Origin: Tubiluchus corallicola
Taxonomy: Eukaryota > Priapulida > Priapulimorpha > Priapulimorphida > Tubiluchidae
NCBI GenBank assembly: GCA_030141605.1
Contig: JAQGDQ010000236.1
Location: forward strand, 216,001 to 280,000
Reading direction: 5' to 3'
DNA length: 64,000 nucleotides
Shown: one piece after another, positions 27,001 to 40,812 of the stretch
Layout: each line of letters starts with the position of its first letter
Numbering within the stretch: position 1 is the first letter of the stretch
Program-made: the position numbers and the translations under genes
The notes under the pieces: model-generated
The model's database searches: none
Seen by the model: only the letters and a program-made list of their open reading frames with translations
Told to the model about the DNA's origin: nothing

Positions 27001-30000
27001 CTGCAACTGATGCAATGTAGAGAACAGGGGCAAATTTTTATATAAATGAAGGTAATTTACGCTGGTGATGCGCTAAAAACATGGTATCTGGCTTTCACAT
27101 TGCAAATGGCAGATTCATTCAAAAATTACATACTCCCAGGGGAATACGATAAAAGGATGAGCAAGGAAGCAGGAAGCCCAGTTTTGTTAAAAAATAATGA
27201 TATAAAGATGGGGAGAAATATTTCTGCAAGGCTCCAGCTGGCGACCTTGTTGGTATTTCTTGTTCTTGGAAAACACTGTGATGCATTTTTAAAAGATTTC
27301 AAGTGCAACAATGCAGAGGCTTACAATGTCTCTTATGAGTATGCTAAACAAAACCACAGCTCAACTTTGTATTCTGATCAGAAGTGTAATGTAAGTGAAG
27401 AAACAGCTAGAAAAAATTCGCAATTTGCTGTACAATTCAAGTATCAAATCAAAGGAATCGGATACCTGGTAGTTTATGCATTTGGCTTTGTGGGGCATGT
27501 CGTTAACATTGTGGTATTCTTTCGTAGTAAGCGACTCAAAGGCGTTTCCTATACGTACATTCGATGGCTCGCTGTTGTAGATTTTATTACCATCCATGTG
27601 TATTTATCAACGGCTATTATAACTGAGCATTTATATAGCTGGAGCTTCTTTGCTGTTTGGTACCAAGCAAAAGCCTTTCTTGGCTTGCTTACCTACTGCA
27701 AATTTATCAGCAATTATCTGACGGTGGCATTAACTGTAGACAGACATGCAGCTGTCTGCCATCCTATGAAAATACAAAGTTTACGCAGACAGAAAACAGT
27801 AAATATAATTGTTCTTCTCATTTGCTGTTTCTCGTTAGCACTAGTATTTCCCGATTTCTTTAGAAGCGTAATAGTGGAAGAAGCAAACCAGAATGGAACT
27901 GTAACATACTCGTACAAAATTAATTATGATGTAGTCAACCACCCAGCATACAAGCGCTTCTATTCTGTAACCAGAGGGTTATACGGACAACTCATACCCA
28001 CGTTTATGGTAGTCATACTCAATTTTTTGACAATTCGCCAATACAGACTCATAAAAGCACGAATACGACAAAGCACACAGCAAAATTTGCAAACTCCAGG
28101 AAACACTATAAAAGAGGAAAGAAGACTTTTCGTTTTCTTGGTAACAGTGTCTGCCACCTATCTATTCTTCACTCTGCCCAATACTGTGGTTGCTACAGTT
28201 TCTCGCTACAAGTATGCCTGGAACAATAACACGACCTTCGTAATTATCAGATGGATTGCCAACATCATGGGTTTTATGAACCATGCTTTAAACATGTACA
28301 TCTATGCTGTCGCAAGTTCCGAGTTTAGACGCTGTCTTAGAGAAGTATTTACTAATTCGGTCAGAAATTCTGTAGCACCACAATATGTGCCACAAAACAT
28401 CGGCATGTCTGCAGCTAACGAATCACCTGCAAACTGGATGGAGTCAAGTGGTAGAAGAATTCCAAAAAACACTACAAGTGCAAAATTCAGTGATGCCGGT
28501 GCACACTATAGCAACGACTGAAACAAACCATTCTCCTTGGCATCTTAGGTTATCCGAAAGGTTTGTTCTGCTCTGATTTTTACCACAGAGGATGAGTTTG
28601 GTTGTCAAATTTTCAGTAAACGAAAAAATTATTTTGCACACAAAAACGCGACAGTATCACACCGAGAAAAACAACTTAGTGATACTGCCCAGTAAGAAAA
28701 GAATGAAAAATCAGCTTTATATACACCTTCATGACTGACGTCAGCAGTCAGAGGATTACAGCAACAGTAGAAGCAACAAGGACAAAGGAGGTGATGGACA
28801 AATGTGTTTTATTTTTCTTTGAAATTAAAACTTTTGAATGAAATTGTAATCATCATTAGCCAATGATTAGAAACAGCAAGAATTATAGTATGACATTTTT
28901 GCCAAGGCTTGCTTAGTGTGGTAAGACTGGAACCTAATTGTCTAAGGAGTTTCACTGGATTAACATACGACCTCAATGAACATGATAGCTAGTTTGATAT
29001 TTCAAATGGCTGAGAGCTAGCAATCATGTTAAACAGCATAGAAGCTTTTACAGCTCCCAGCTATCAAGTTACTCAAGTAAGAGGTCTACCTCTGAAATTA
29101 TCAGAGTCAAACTTAACTAATAGAAGACAGTACATTCCTATTAACAATAGGACTTCATCCTTCAAAAAAATAATGCATGGACTTCCACTGGGATCTAATT
29201 TAGGACCAATCTTATTTTTACTTTATATTAATGAGTTATCCGGATACTTTAAAAAAAATTGGAAACTTTCGTGCTGTTTAAACTTGAAATTTGAATCTAT
29301 TTGCTATGCCTTTTGAAAATTGATAGGTAGGTTAAATGAGGATATTTTGCCATGACTTCAGTTTTTTGATTCCATTATTAGACAGCGCTTACCAAGCCTT
29401 TGCTGCAACTACAAAGTTGTTAGATGCAAAACTTCAAGATAAATATTGCAGAGTTCACGCTCACTTTCCGATGGGCATTCATTTACTGAAGTTTACCAAC
29501 TCACCCCCCCGCCCCCATGCTTATAAATCAGAAATTCCAAGAAACTGCCGTAGTAGTTTGCTAGCTAGTGCTTTGACAAGAACTACTAGGCAATTCTGTT
29601 TAGTGAGTAGTAAAGTTAACTGCATTCTGTGAAAAGTGGAATAAATCTAGACCCCTAAACCATGATCATTTCAAGGAAAGTACCCCAATCAGTTTAGACT
29701 CGTAAATCAAGAGTGGCACATCTCTGGATAAAATGTTACTAGTCACCCGTTAAATTTATATACAAATAAGGAAAAAATTCTCGTCTCTATGGCATTTTAA
29801 AAAGCCTTACTTTATTGTGTCCACCCTATGTTTCAAAAAATTTTGTTTTAGAAGAGCAAAACCTGTGATCACTGATTGCACAAAGAAATCAGCTTAGAAT
29901 CCTAAATCAACGATTTATGATGAATTAAAAAACAGAAAACTAAGAACTATAAACAAACAGTAAGCGCCTCATTTATCGTGAATGGGTATATCAACAAATG

Positions 30001-32194
30001 GCAGTGGTGCATCAGTAATTGCACGACTCACTACAGTCGACCCTCGTTAGCCCGGATATCGGATAAGACGGACGTCATCCGTGGTAAAGGAAACTGACCG
30101 ATTTCCGATATTTATACGTACACTGTACTTTTTTATTATTTAAACTGTACAATAATTTCTTTATCCTCACAGGTTAACTATTTTAAAGTAATATACAGTA
30201 TAGTATATGGTGCACAGTATGTAGTGCAATGTATATAGGCCCTATTAAGGTGATTATTCCTGTATAATGTAGACCATATATAGGCATATCGGCTAAATCA
30301 GACAATCGGCTAAACCGGACCCCCCCCCCCCCCCCAATTAGTCCGGTTTAATGAGGGTTGACTGTACTAGACTTTGCTGTGTGACATTGTGTCATTTTAA
30401 GTGTAGCTTTGCTGTGTGACATTGTGTCATTTTAAGTGTAGCTATTTCAATAGTCTAATAACTCATTATTAAAAACTGGTGTTTATTATGTTTTTGGAAA
30501 ACTTAAAAAAGTAATGGATGTTTAACATTTTCTTTTGCATGTTTTGCAAAGATCAAACAATTTGTTCAAGCATGTAATAATAACAAAAGACACTTAGAGA
30601 GCTTGTAGCAAAATCCAAAATAAATTTTCTCTAAAAAGCTTTCAGATTTAGGAAACTTTCAGGAATCTCAGGATCGTAGCTCAATACATTTTGTAAAACA
30701 TCAATAACAATCATGCTGTTTCTCTTAGTTGCTATTATCAAATCGATCGACTCAGTGGCTACAGTGGCTATAGCATGCGAGTTTGCCTAGTATTTCAATG
30801 AAATTATCCCCACATCTTTACACTCCAGAAAGTAACATTCACACGAATAGTGGCAGTAATTTGTATTTGCCATTGTGGGAAACGAAAACAAGTAAAATCA
30901 CACGCAGTTTGAAATTCAACCTCGTCGACTTAAAACAACAAGTTAGGACTCACTGACAAGGGCAGTTAGTAGGGGCGTTGCCCACTGCAGACAATCAATA
31001 ACACGTGTTTCAAAATATACGACATGCACATCATTAAATACTAAGGCCTGCTGTAATTATTTGAAAAACCATAGTAAATAAGTTTTGTGCTGCAACATTT
31101 TGTTCGAGTCAAACAAATGTTCACTTGATTAATGCACTTAACATGTAAAAATAAGTGGGAAAAACAGTAAACATTTCCTTATTTGTACATGTAAATTTGA
31201 TGTATGCGTGTTCGAGTAAACTGTGTTAAAAACAAATGTGAAAAAATAAAACGTGTTTGACTGCATTGTACAATTGTCATTTTCAACTTCTAGAATTTCA
31301 TTGGTTGTCACTGGCGAGAATAACACTAAAAGGTCTTATAGAGTAAACTGTATATCTCGTTAGTCAATAGGCATAAGAAAAACGCTCTTTTAAGCAAGTC
31401 ACCTTTCCTTTTTTCTGCATGCCCGTTAACTTTTTGCACATACCTCCATTTCGAATAAACGCTCCTGCGTTTCTTTCCAAATCTCTAATTCATGAGCAGC
31501 CTGAAGTTCGGACATCCGATGCGGGTTAGCAGCAAAAATGGTCTTGTCAATTTGACGTGGGCTGCCCATTGGCTCCTTTTTCTGCCCTGCTCCGGCTTTA
31601 CTAGGTTGCATTGTACTTTGACCATAAATTCCTCTTCGAGCCTAAAATTAAACACACTTTAGTAAAATGTCAAAGGTTACCAATTGACATCAATTATTTT
31701 TTACTCCCACTCACTGACTTCATTTTGTTAATTTGTAAAACAGGATAACACATACACATGGCTGAAAGCTACTGCATTGTGCAATGCATAATTCACTTTG
31801 GGAATTTAGAGTGGTAAAACAAATATTCTTTGTAGTTTGAATCCATAAGAAAACTGTAGCCAAAGTCTATGTTCTTAGCTCTTGTCTACAGAAAAATTTA
31901 AACATTTTGTACATGATCCTAACACATAATTGCATGCTATGTTCAGTTGAGCTTTGGGCACAATTTGGGCCAAGGCCTAAAAAAGAGAAGTGATCATGCG
32001 TGTGACCTTCCTACATTTTACCACAAACATGTAGGATGACATCATTAATTTTTGATTAATCATCAAAATTCACCGTTCTAAAGCAGATGCAGCTCAATGA
32101 GCTGTGCGTAACATGACTGGAGCCTGGCTAGTTATCAACAAAATATCTCAAAGACGAGCCACTGAACCAGCAGAGGAGTTTTAGACATGTTTGC

Positions 32195-32225
<31 letters not shown>

Positions 32226-35200
32226 TGCGTGCGTGCGTGCACGCGTGCATGTGTGAGGTGCAGGCTACACACTGAAAAACATAACTTTGAGAATATCTCT
32301 GTTAAAGTTAGCCACTGTTTTTTTGTCGTGTTTCTACAAAACACTTAGTAACCGCACAAATGTTGGTTGCTACGGACTTTGCAAGAGCACATTGATGTTA
32401 TGTTTGAATCAAATAGATGGCTCTTTCTGACAAAGATCTGGGCTAGTTCACAGCTGACTAATTTGTCATGGAGTTTGTTAAGCAGGACCCAGTCTAGAAT
32501 TTTCACTATCCATGAGGAAAGTATGTCGACTTATGGACGATTTCGGTTTGCAATCATATATATGTATCCAACCTTAAACGAGGTTAATAGTACAGCCGGG
32601 CTTACAAATGGTACTACCTGGAGCGAGTGTAGAATCCAGGGGACCACACGCCACATAACAGTGTGTATGGCCTACCTTTTCAGCCATGAACCCCACCACA
32701 GATAATATTCGAAGCAGAACATTTTACACCTGGATTTTATGTTTTTTTCTATGTCTTATTTTTTAGTATAAATATAGTAACTAGAGAAAATTGCTTAGCT
32801 TTATGGATAAAATGCTTCTTATTCTAATTCGTGGAAATATATTAGTTTCCAAGATCAACAGCAAGCAAGGAAAGTGACAACTCGAGCTGAAACATTCATC
32901 GTATTTCATATACAGAACTGATGAGATCAGCCAAGTAGCCAGCAAACTCGAAAAAACAAGATCAACGTTTTTCAATCATCGCAAAAAAAATCAGTCTAAA
33001 ATATTGTCAGCTTTGCTTGTTAAAAAATTGTTTAAATGGTAAAAATAAAAGTTTTGTTATGAGTGCTGGCTCAAAATGTTTCAGTAAGACCACTTTTTGA
33101 TAGATATAAGCACAATATTGAACTCACCATAGCTTGTTCATAATCTTTCTCATCAAGAATGCCTATATCATCCAAGCTCATCTCTGCTAATATGACACCA
33201 AGCTTTGTACTAGGACTATACACAAAAAATAGGAAAAAATTATGACTATTCTTACTAGCACGTAAATATAGTGGCACACAACAGACACTCTGGAAAATTT
33301 TCATCTTATTTGTCACTAATTTAAAATTCGAACCCGGATTATCCATGTTCCTAAAGTTTAAACTAACACCTTAGAGCTAATTCTCAGGTGAGAAAATTTA
33401 CAGCATAAACAGCCTAAGAGTCTACATTGTATCAAACATAACACTTGCTAATTAGTTTCTAAGAGCAGGCAAGTAAGAATAAATTAGCACGTCAGAAAAA
33501 ATATCAGCTAACATTGTGCATGAATATAATAATAATCATAATCGTGTATATGACTCATTTATGAAACTTACTTATATATTATGATGTCCATTAAAGCACA
33601 AGAAAACGCTCCACTTACATAAAACTTAAAAAGTTTGTCTAGAAATCTTACTGCCTTTTTGCACGCAGGGCTCGCGTTGCCAGTAATGTTGTATAAAACT
33701 TGTAAATTTAAGCTCCCGCGATGACCGTTAGGTGCAGCCATTTGAGTGGTAGATCGTTTGATACAAGTTTAGATAACATTGCGTGAAGTTTGAAAATATA
33801 ATCAGAGCATTCGTGGCTCACATGTTACTAACCAAGTAAAATTTTAAATTACTGTATTTTGTCAATGACATTAAAAATACGCTTTTGGTTAGTGAGTGGC
33901 ACGCCCTGGTGGGTGAGCCAGCGACACTTTACCAATTGGCACAAACATTTTAAATTAATATTTCTAGTTAAGTAAGTATTTCCAGCAAGTAAGCGAAATG
34001 CTAAATAATATTACATGGAAAGTTTTTTTGGAACATAATTTAACATTAGCTTTTCTTCTCAGATTTATGTTTGGTACAATATTGTGGGAGATTTAAAATG
34101 AAAACAAACAAAATTTCTTTTAACGGGAGTAAGATACATACATAAAATTGCTGTAAAGTAATATAATTTTTACGGCAATTTTTCTGAAACCTACTTCAGG
34201 TACCCCTTTTTAGTCCTTTAAGCAAAATTTAGTCCCTGGGGGAGATTTACTGTTTTTAATCCAATGAAAACATCAAATAGAATGTCTGAATCACTAAACG
34301 ATGTCTACGGTGGATTCATCACTATTGCTGATAACTAAAAAAACTTTTTGTCTTACTTACTCACAATTACTTCTCATTGAAACACTATTTAAAATCTATA
34401 CCCCAAATTTTTCAAACTTGACATACGGAGATTGTAGGTGCATTATTTCAAGTTTTCACAAGATGGTAGAAGTCAGGAACATGTCTGAAAACTATAAGTC
34501 ATTCTTAATTTGTTAGAATATCACTTTGGTAGAACAAACTAAAATTTCTGACTTCATTTCAGTTTCAATTGATCTTAACTTTCAGACTTCAAAGGAAACA
34601 CAATACAAATACACTTACGTTGTTTTAGAAAAAACATTAGCTTGCGTCGTAAGCATCTGACTCACTGCTTCTTTGCCAGTATGATGCTGTAAAGACAAAG
34701 AGATAAACTATTTCCTTTTCTGCGACCACTTTTCACAGAAATAGGCAATTGAAAGGGAAATAGCTATGAAAAATGGAATTGGCCTTATTTTCAATTTTTC
34801 TGCAAATTTAGTACGTACTAGAGACGAAATTTACTATACTTGTTATTTTCCAGCAAAATTAAGCAGTTTTTCAGGCTTTCTCGGCCTTGTTAGAAGTTTT
34901 CCTGGAGTTTTACTTTTTCTGCAACTTATGCACGCACTACGTCCTTTCAGTCTGTTTTTGCATTTGCTAGGAAAAATAAGGGAAATTCTTTAGCGTGAAC
35001 TTGTAAAGTTTGAGGAAACGTTTGAGAAAAGGTTCCCTTGTTCACTCAAGCGCCATGTTGCCATGTCTTCTAAATTTTTTGTATTTATAATAAAACGTTT
35101 TTTATTATATCCTTCTACCTTTCTTCTACCTAAACTTCTATCCTTTTTTCCATCAATTTAAGTTGAACTTTTAAATGGGCGACGAAGGTGATGTTCGGTC

Positions 35201-38200
35201 AGAGTAAAACAATCTGCATGATCTAACGATGTTGTGCATCTGACAGCTTGAGAAGGGCCAGGCAATTTCCCAATGATCTGTACAAATATGACAGCATATT
35301 GTTCTGTAAATTTTGTGCATGAATTACATGTTGGTGTTCTTATGTTATGCAAAGCCAAGTGCAAATGCCTGATAGACTACATACTTCGTTGATATAAGAA
35401 GTAATACTTTTATTTACAATCTATCATATAATTTGATGATAAGTGTTAGTTATACGGTCATGTAGCTTGTAGTTTCTGTGAAGCAGAATTGACGATTCTT
35501 TAAAATGGAATTTGGTGAATTTTGAAACAGAAAATCGGAAGGCCTGTGCCTTGTAAAAAAGAGACGCATGCATCTTGGTATTCTTAGAAACATTGTTTAT
35601 GTTATTATTATTATTATCATTATTGCTGAATAAAAAACCAAGCAGGAATAATCATCTACACTGCCACTACAGATTAAACTAAAAAGTTCAAATACCAAAA
35701 AAAATTCTTATTCATAAGCATGTACGTCAAATGTGCAGTCTTAGTATAATACATTCTATAACCCGTGAAAATAATGCCGCACCAAAACCCAACTGTATAT
35801 GGTACGTCCTCGCTTAACGACTCTTCGTTGAGCAACGTTCCATTTTAACGATGCTGAACATTTGACACCTTTTTCTTACTTAACGATGCACCATTTTGTT
35901 TTAACGACAATTTTTTTACTTTGCTCACAGAAATTTTTAATTTTATCAGCAACTTTTTTTACCTAATTCGAAGAGTTAAAACGGTACATATTGTGTTATT
36001 CTGTTCTAAAAATGCATTACCCTAAATAGTGCAATTATTACAATGTTTTTGCTTCTCGACTGACTACGTACTAAATCCTAGCCGTTTGTATCAAACGACA
36101 CCCGAGTTTAAACTTTGTGCCAAGGAATTTGGTCTGTAACCTGTTGCTCTAAAAAACAGAGTTGTACATGAAATTGTCTCAAGGTCACTCCATGTAGACC
36201 TTGGCTTTCACTACGTATTGTTAAACACGCCAGCGTTTAAACGGGAGGAGAAATCACTAGCAAGTCTTGCTAGATACTCGTAAGTAAGATAGGTGGTCTC
36301 AAGCAAACAGAGAGAAATTAATCAGTAAAAATATGAATAAAACTCATAAAACATTTAATTTATATGATTTAAGCAGCATTGATGCATTGATTTTTGGTTC
36401 TGGAACGCATTACAATTCGTTTACATTACTTAATATGGACGTTTTGGTTTCGTTTAACAACGTTTCGCTTAAGGTTAACGTTTAGCTGGAACGCATTAGC
36501 GTCGTTAAGCGAGGACTTACTGTACTACAATTTTTTCCAGACAGTGATATTACATTTCTGTTGGCAAAATAACCTTATTGCAAAAGTGCTGATCCATGGT
36601 AACAATGTTATTTAAAAGGACGTACAATGCATGATTAATGTAAAATGATAGGAGAAAACTAATATGGATTTTTGGTTGCTTTAATGAATGATGGATAAAC
36701 AAGAAACAAGGGACTCATCCAATAACTTCAGTAAGCTATCAATAAGTTTTTGTTAAAAAAGTCACTTTCTACACATGACACGATAGCAGATTTTTTGGAT
36801 TTTTTTTGTTCAAAATGTACACATTTAACAGACAAGGTAGGTACAGAAACAGTCATTATCACATAATCAAAATAGAATTATTGGTGCATCGTGACTTAAC
36901 ACACCACAAATAGTGTAAATTTTTAGCACTCAAATCTCACCTGGCGACTTCTACGAGTTTGCTGAAGTAGCTGAGAGAGATGAAAAGTGGCTTCACCTAG
37001 AAGAAGATCCCCTTTTACTTCATCTCTCTGCCATAACTCCACAACTAGTGGTGTACTAAAACACAAACATCAAAGAAGATGAACAACCGCAGCCAACAAT
37101 TATTCTCATAAGTTTTATTTATTCTCATTTATTATGAGATATCTATAAACTATAAACTCTAAGCAGAACAGGATTTAAGCACTGGAGTTGTGAATGGGAA
37201 AAAAAACAACCTTCCCCTTGTCCTCTCCTCCTATGTGTGACAGTATCGATATTTATTAACTCTCTTCTTTTTTCAGCCTTAGTTCTTCATTGTATATGCA
37301 TAATTATATTTATGTTCATTTATGATGTCATCGTACCTCAAAACTGGGTAGGATGTGAAAAATCATGCTGTTCTCCTTTAATCTCTTTTAAAGTCTTTTT
37401 GACGGAAAAGTTGACTTTGTATCGCAGTCATTGATGAGCAAGGGTTAAAATAATACAAGGTCTAGCCAACAAATGTTACACTGACATAGCACCTCAATGG
37501 TTTATAAAGTTTGCTTTGATATAATCAGATAAAGACGAAAAATTGCTTGAATAGCATAGACCATGCGAGCGAATCCAAACTACGAAATTTTGAAGGACAT
37601 ATCTGACTTGAGAAGCTTGCTGATTCAATACATAATCAAAATTAGTTTTTAACAAGCTGAAAATCATTTTGCAGGCAGGTTTAAAAGAATTTTTATCAAA
37701 ACACTTAGAGCTGATAATACTGATAGATCGAGTAAGCACATTGGCTCGGTAGAAGACTGTAGTGGCATTGCAATTTTGATGTGCAGCTTAGAAACTAATT
37801 GTTATTCCATTAAAAAATGTCTAGTACGTGAGAGCCTGATCACTTGTATGGAGGAAAATGCCATTTACCTGACCAGGTTATGCTGTAAATGCTTTGGCAA
37901 TGTGGCAAAATCAAATGCACAGAATGAATTCTTTAGTTTTGTTTCTAAATTTGGCATTACTTCGACTGCCGGATGAGTCATTATGGGTGCTGAACTCCCG
38001 AAAAATGGATATTGGTACCTGAAAAACATTAATAAGATAAACTGTTAAAAATGAAAAGTAGTCACAACATTGCACAATGCACATACCCTTGCCAAATAAT
38101 GCATTTTAATATAATGTAGTCTCATGTATTGTAAAATAAATTAACCCGAGGATGCCAGTTATTATACCATCAAGCTAAAGCGTAGTATAGAAGACAGAAT

Positions 38201-40758
38201 ACCTTGGTTACATCTGAAAACCTGAAATATCTATTACTTTACCTAATAACCAATTACTAAATGATTGGCTTTTTATAACAAGACAATTTCGCCTTATTTC
38301 TGTAAAAAACCATCAACATGAAGCGAAGCACTTGAAAGTACAAAAATGCAGAAAAATGCAAATTTTGAAACTTATCTGCATTTGATTGAGAGTAAACACA
38401 AACACATGATATGAGTCACTATTATACATCTATTGTTTATTAATGCACGGCAAATATAGTCAGGCAATTAATCTTTTACTTATGGAGAGAAAAATAATCA
38501 GTAAACAAGATTACCTAAAATTTCTGCTATCACAAATCACTATTGCGTGAAGCCTTACTTGATTTGCAGCATACTTATCAGGCAACAAACGAAATTGACG
38601 AATTTTGTGCTCCATAATTAAGAATTGTTTTAATTTTTAGCCACAGAATACACGCACTCTTAAACTAAAAACATTAACTGACATAAGAACAGAGTTAGCA
38701 TTAAACTTTGCAAGTAAGATCATTCAGTCAGAAGCACATTATCATTTGATACCAGCCGACCAAAATCAGTTTAATTTTAACTTAAGATAATCTGAAATTG
38801 CTGAAGAATTCTGTAGACCTAACAGCAATTTCTATTCTGCTATACCACATTTTAAAGTTTGTTAAATGACAATAACCTTATTCTAGCTAACAAATAGGAT
38901 TTAAAATGGTATAGATTTGTGTTTTTATATGTTATTATTTTTAAATTGGTCATGACTTTTGTTAGTATAAACTGACTTTATTCAGCATTCTGCAGTGTGA
39001 GCGCTAATACACAGCATACTTACTTACTAACCAACAAAATGAATATTGCTACATAATCGCTATTATCATTTAAGCTTTACCTTACTAATTGCAGGACTAC
39101 AGCACTGCATTTGCACCTGCAGAAAACGAGCCCAAAAAATCCCTATTCATTTTACCTGAGATAACATCGCTTTACAGCGGGCGTGGTTTCTATAATAGTT
39201 AGTGTCTTCAAAAATATGGAAGCCCGGAAATGATGCTGCAGGTCGGAATCAGTTGCTACTTCATGAGTCTCGGTTGTGCTTAAACTATCAGGCAAAGGTG
39301 ATGAACGCTTGACTGTCCGCTGTGCATCACCGTGATCTGTTAAACAAAAATATTTAACAGAAATTGAAGGATGAGAAAAGGGGCACCTAAAGTAGGTTTC
39401 AGGAAAATCGCCTTAAAAAATTATATTACTTTACAGCAATTTTATGCATAGATCATACTCGCGTTAAAAGGAATTTTTGTTTGTTTTCATTCTAAATCTA
39501 CCAAAATACTGTTCCGATGGCGCCATTACAAGACATCACTATGCAAACGTAAATCAGGGGAAGAAAAGGCAATGTTAAATTATGTCACAAAAGCTTTCCA
39601 TGCAATTCTATATTACTTAGCATTTTGCTTACTTACTGGAAAGACCTATGTAACTAGAAATAATAATTTAAAATATTTGTGCCGATTGGCAAAATGTTTC
39701 TGGCTCACCCTCTAGGTTGCGGCACTCACTAATCAAAAACGTATTTTTATCTTATTGACAAGATACAGTCATTTAAAATTTTACTTAGTTAGTGACATGT
39801 GCGCTACGAATGCTCTGATTATTTTTTCAAACTTTACTCTGTGTTATCTAAACTTGTTTCAAATGACCTACCATCAAAATGGTTGTGCGTAACAGTCATT
39901 GCAGAAGTTTAAATTTACAGGTTTTATACAGCATTACTGATGATGCAAACCCTGCATGCAAAAAGACAGTATGTAAGCGGTATAAAATTTCAAGACGAAT
40001 TTTTTAAGCTTATGTAAGTGGAGGGTTTTCTTGTGCTTTAAGCCATTAACTACAAAGTTTTACGAATGGTGATACGTATCTGATTCTACATGGGTCAGTT
40101 AGTAAAGCCACTAATGTGCCAGTAGCTTAACAAGTATGCCAAGGAATGAAGCCAGTTAAACTTTAGGCACACTTAAATATGTGGGCTCTTTTCCACAAGA
40201 TATAAAAAAACATATGACTAAAGTCACTATTTTTGTCAAAACTTGAAGATAATAACACCAAATTACCTTGAGTGCTTGGGTTCATAAGCTCCTTTGCTTC
40301 TTTGTTTTTGGATGGTGTAGACCTAGCACTAGAAACATTGGTATCATGCTCTGGGTGACTAGCAACACTCTTTGTTTTGAATACCTCCTGTGTAACATTA
40401 TACAACAGACTAAGAAAAATAATAATGTTTGTCACATAATTATTGTGACATAATTATTGCAAATCATACACATAAATGTTGTATTTACATGCTATATAAT
40501 AATTACATACAAAGTAATATTTGTGATAAAAGAGATCTTTTAAGTTTGTTTATTGTAAACAATACTGAACGTATATGTTACCAATTCCTACAAGAACATT
40601 AGAAGGAAAGATGAGGAGGAAAGAAGGAGGAAAAAGAGAAGGGATGAAGGTTTGATGGACAGAAAAGAGACAAGCTAGTGAAGCAATATTAAACCAGTTT
40701 ATAAGATTACCAAACCAGCGGCACTAGAATATGAAACACCATTATTAGGATCATCATC

Positions 40759-40812
<54 letters not shown>

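Larger units (their letters stand above)
4628..31443 (-). other. Giant CEP120 intron (about 26.8 kb) hosting four antisense GPCR genes
   Basis: The exon ending at 31444 (…ERLFEMEV side) and the exon starting at 4627 ([16 protein letters not shown]) encode stretches that are adjacent in CEP120. Both are phase 0 with good donor (GAG|GTATGT) and acceptor (TTTACAG). I found no CEP120 exon between them. The whole receptor cluster, its minisatellites and the foldback elements therefore lie inside one intron. Confidence 0.88.
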
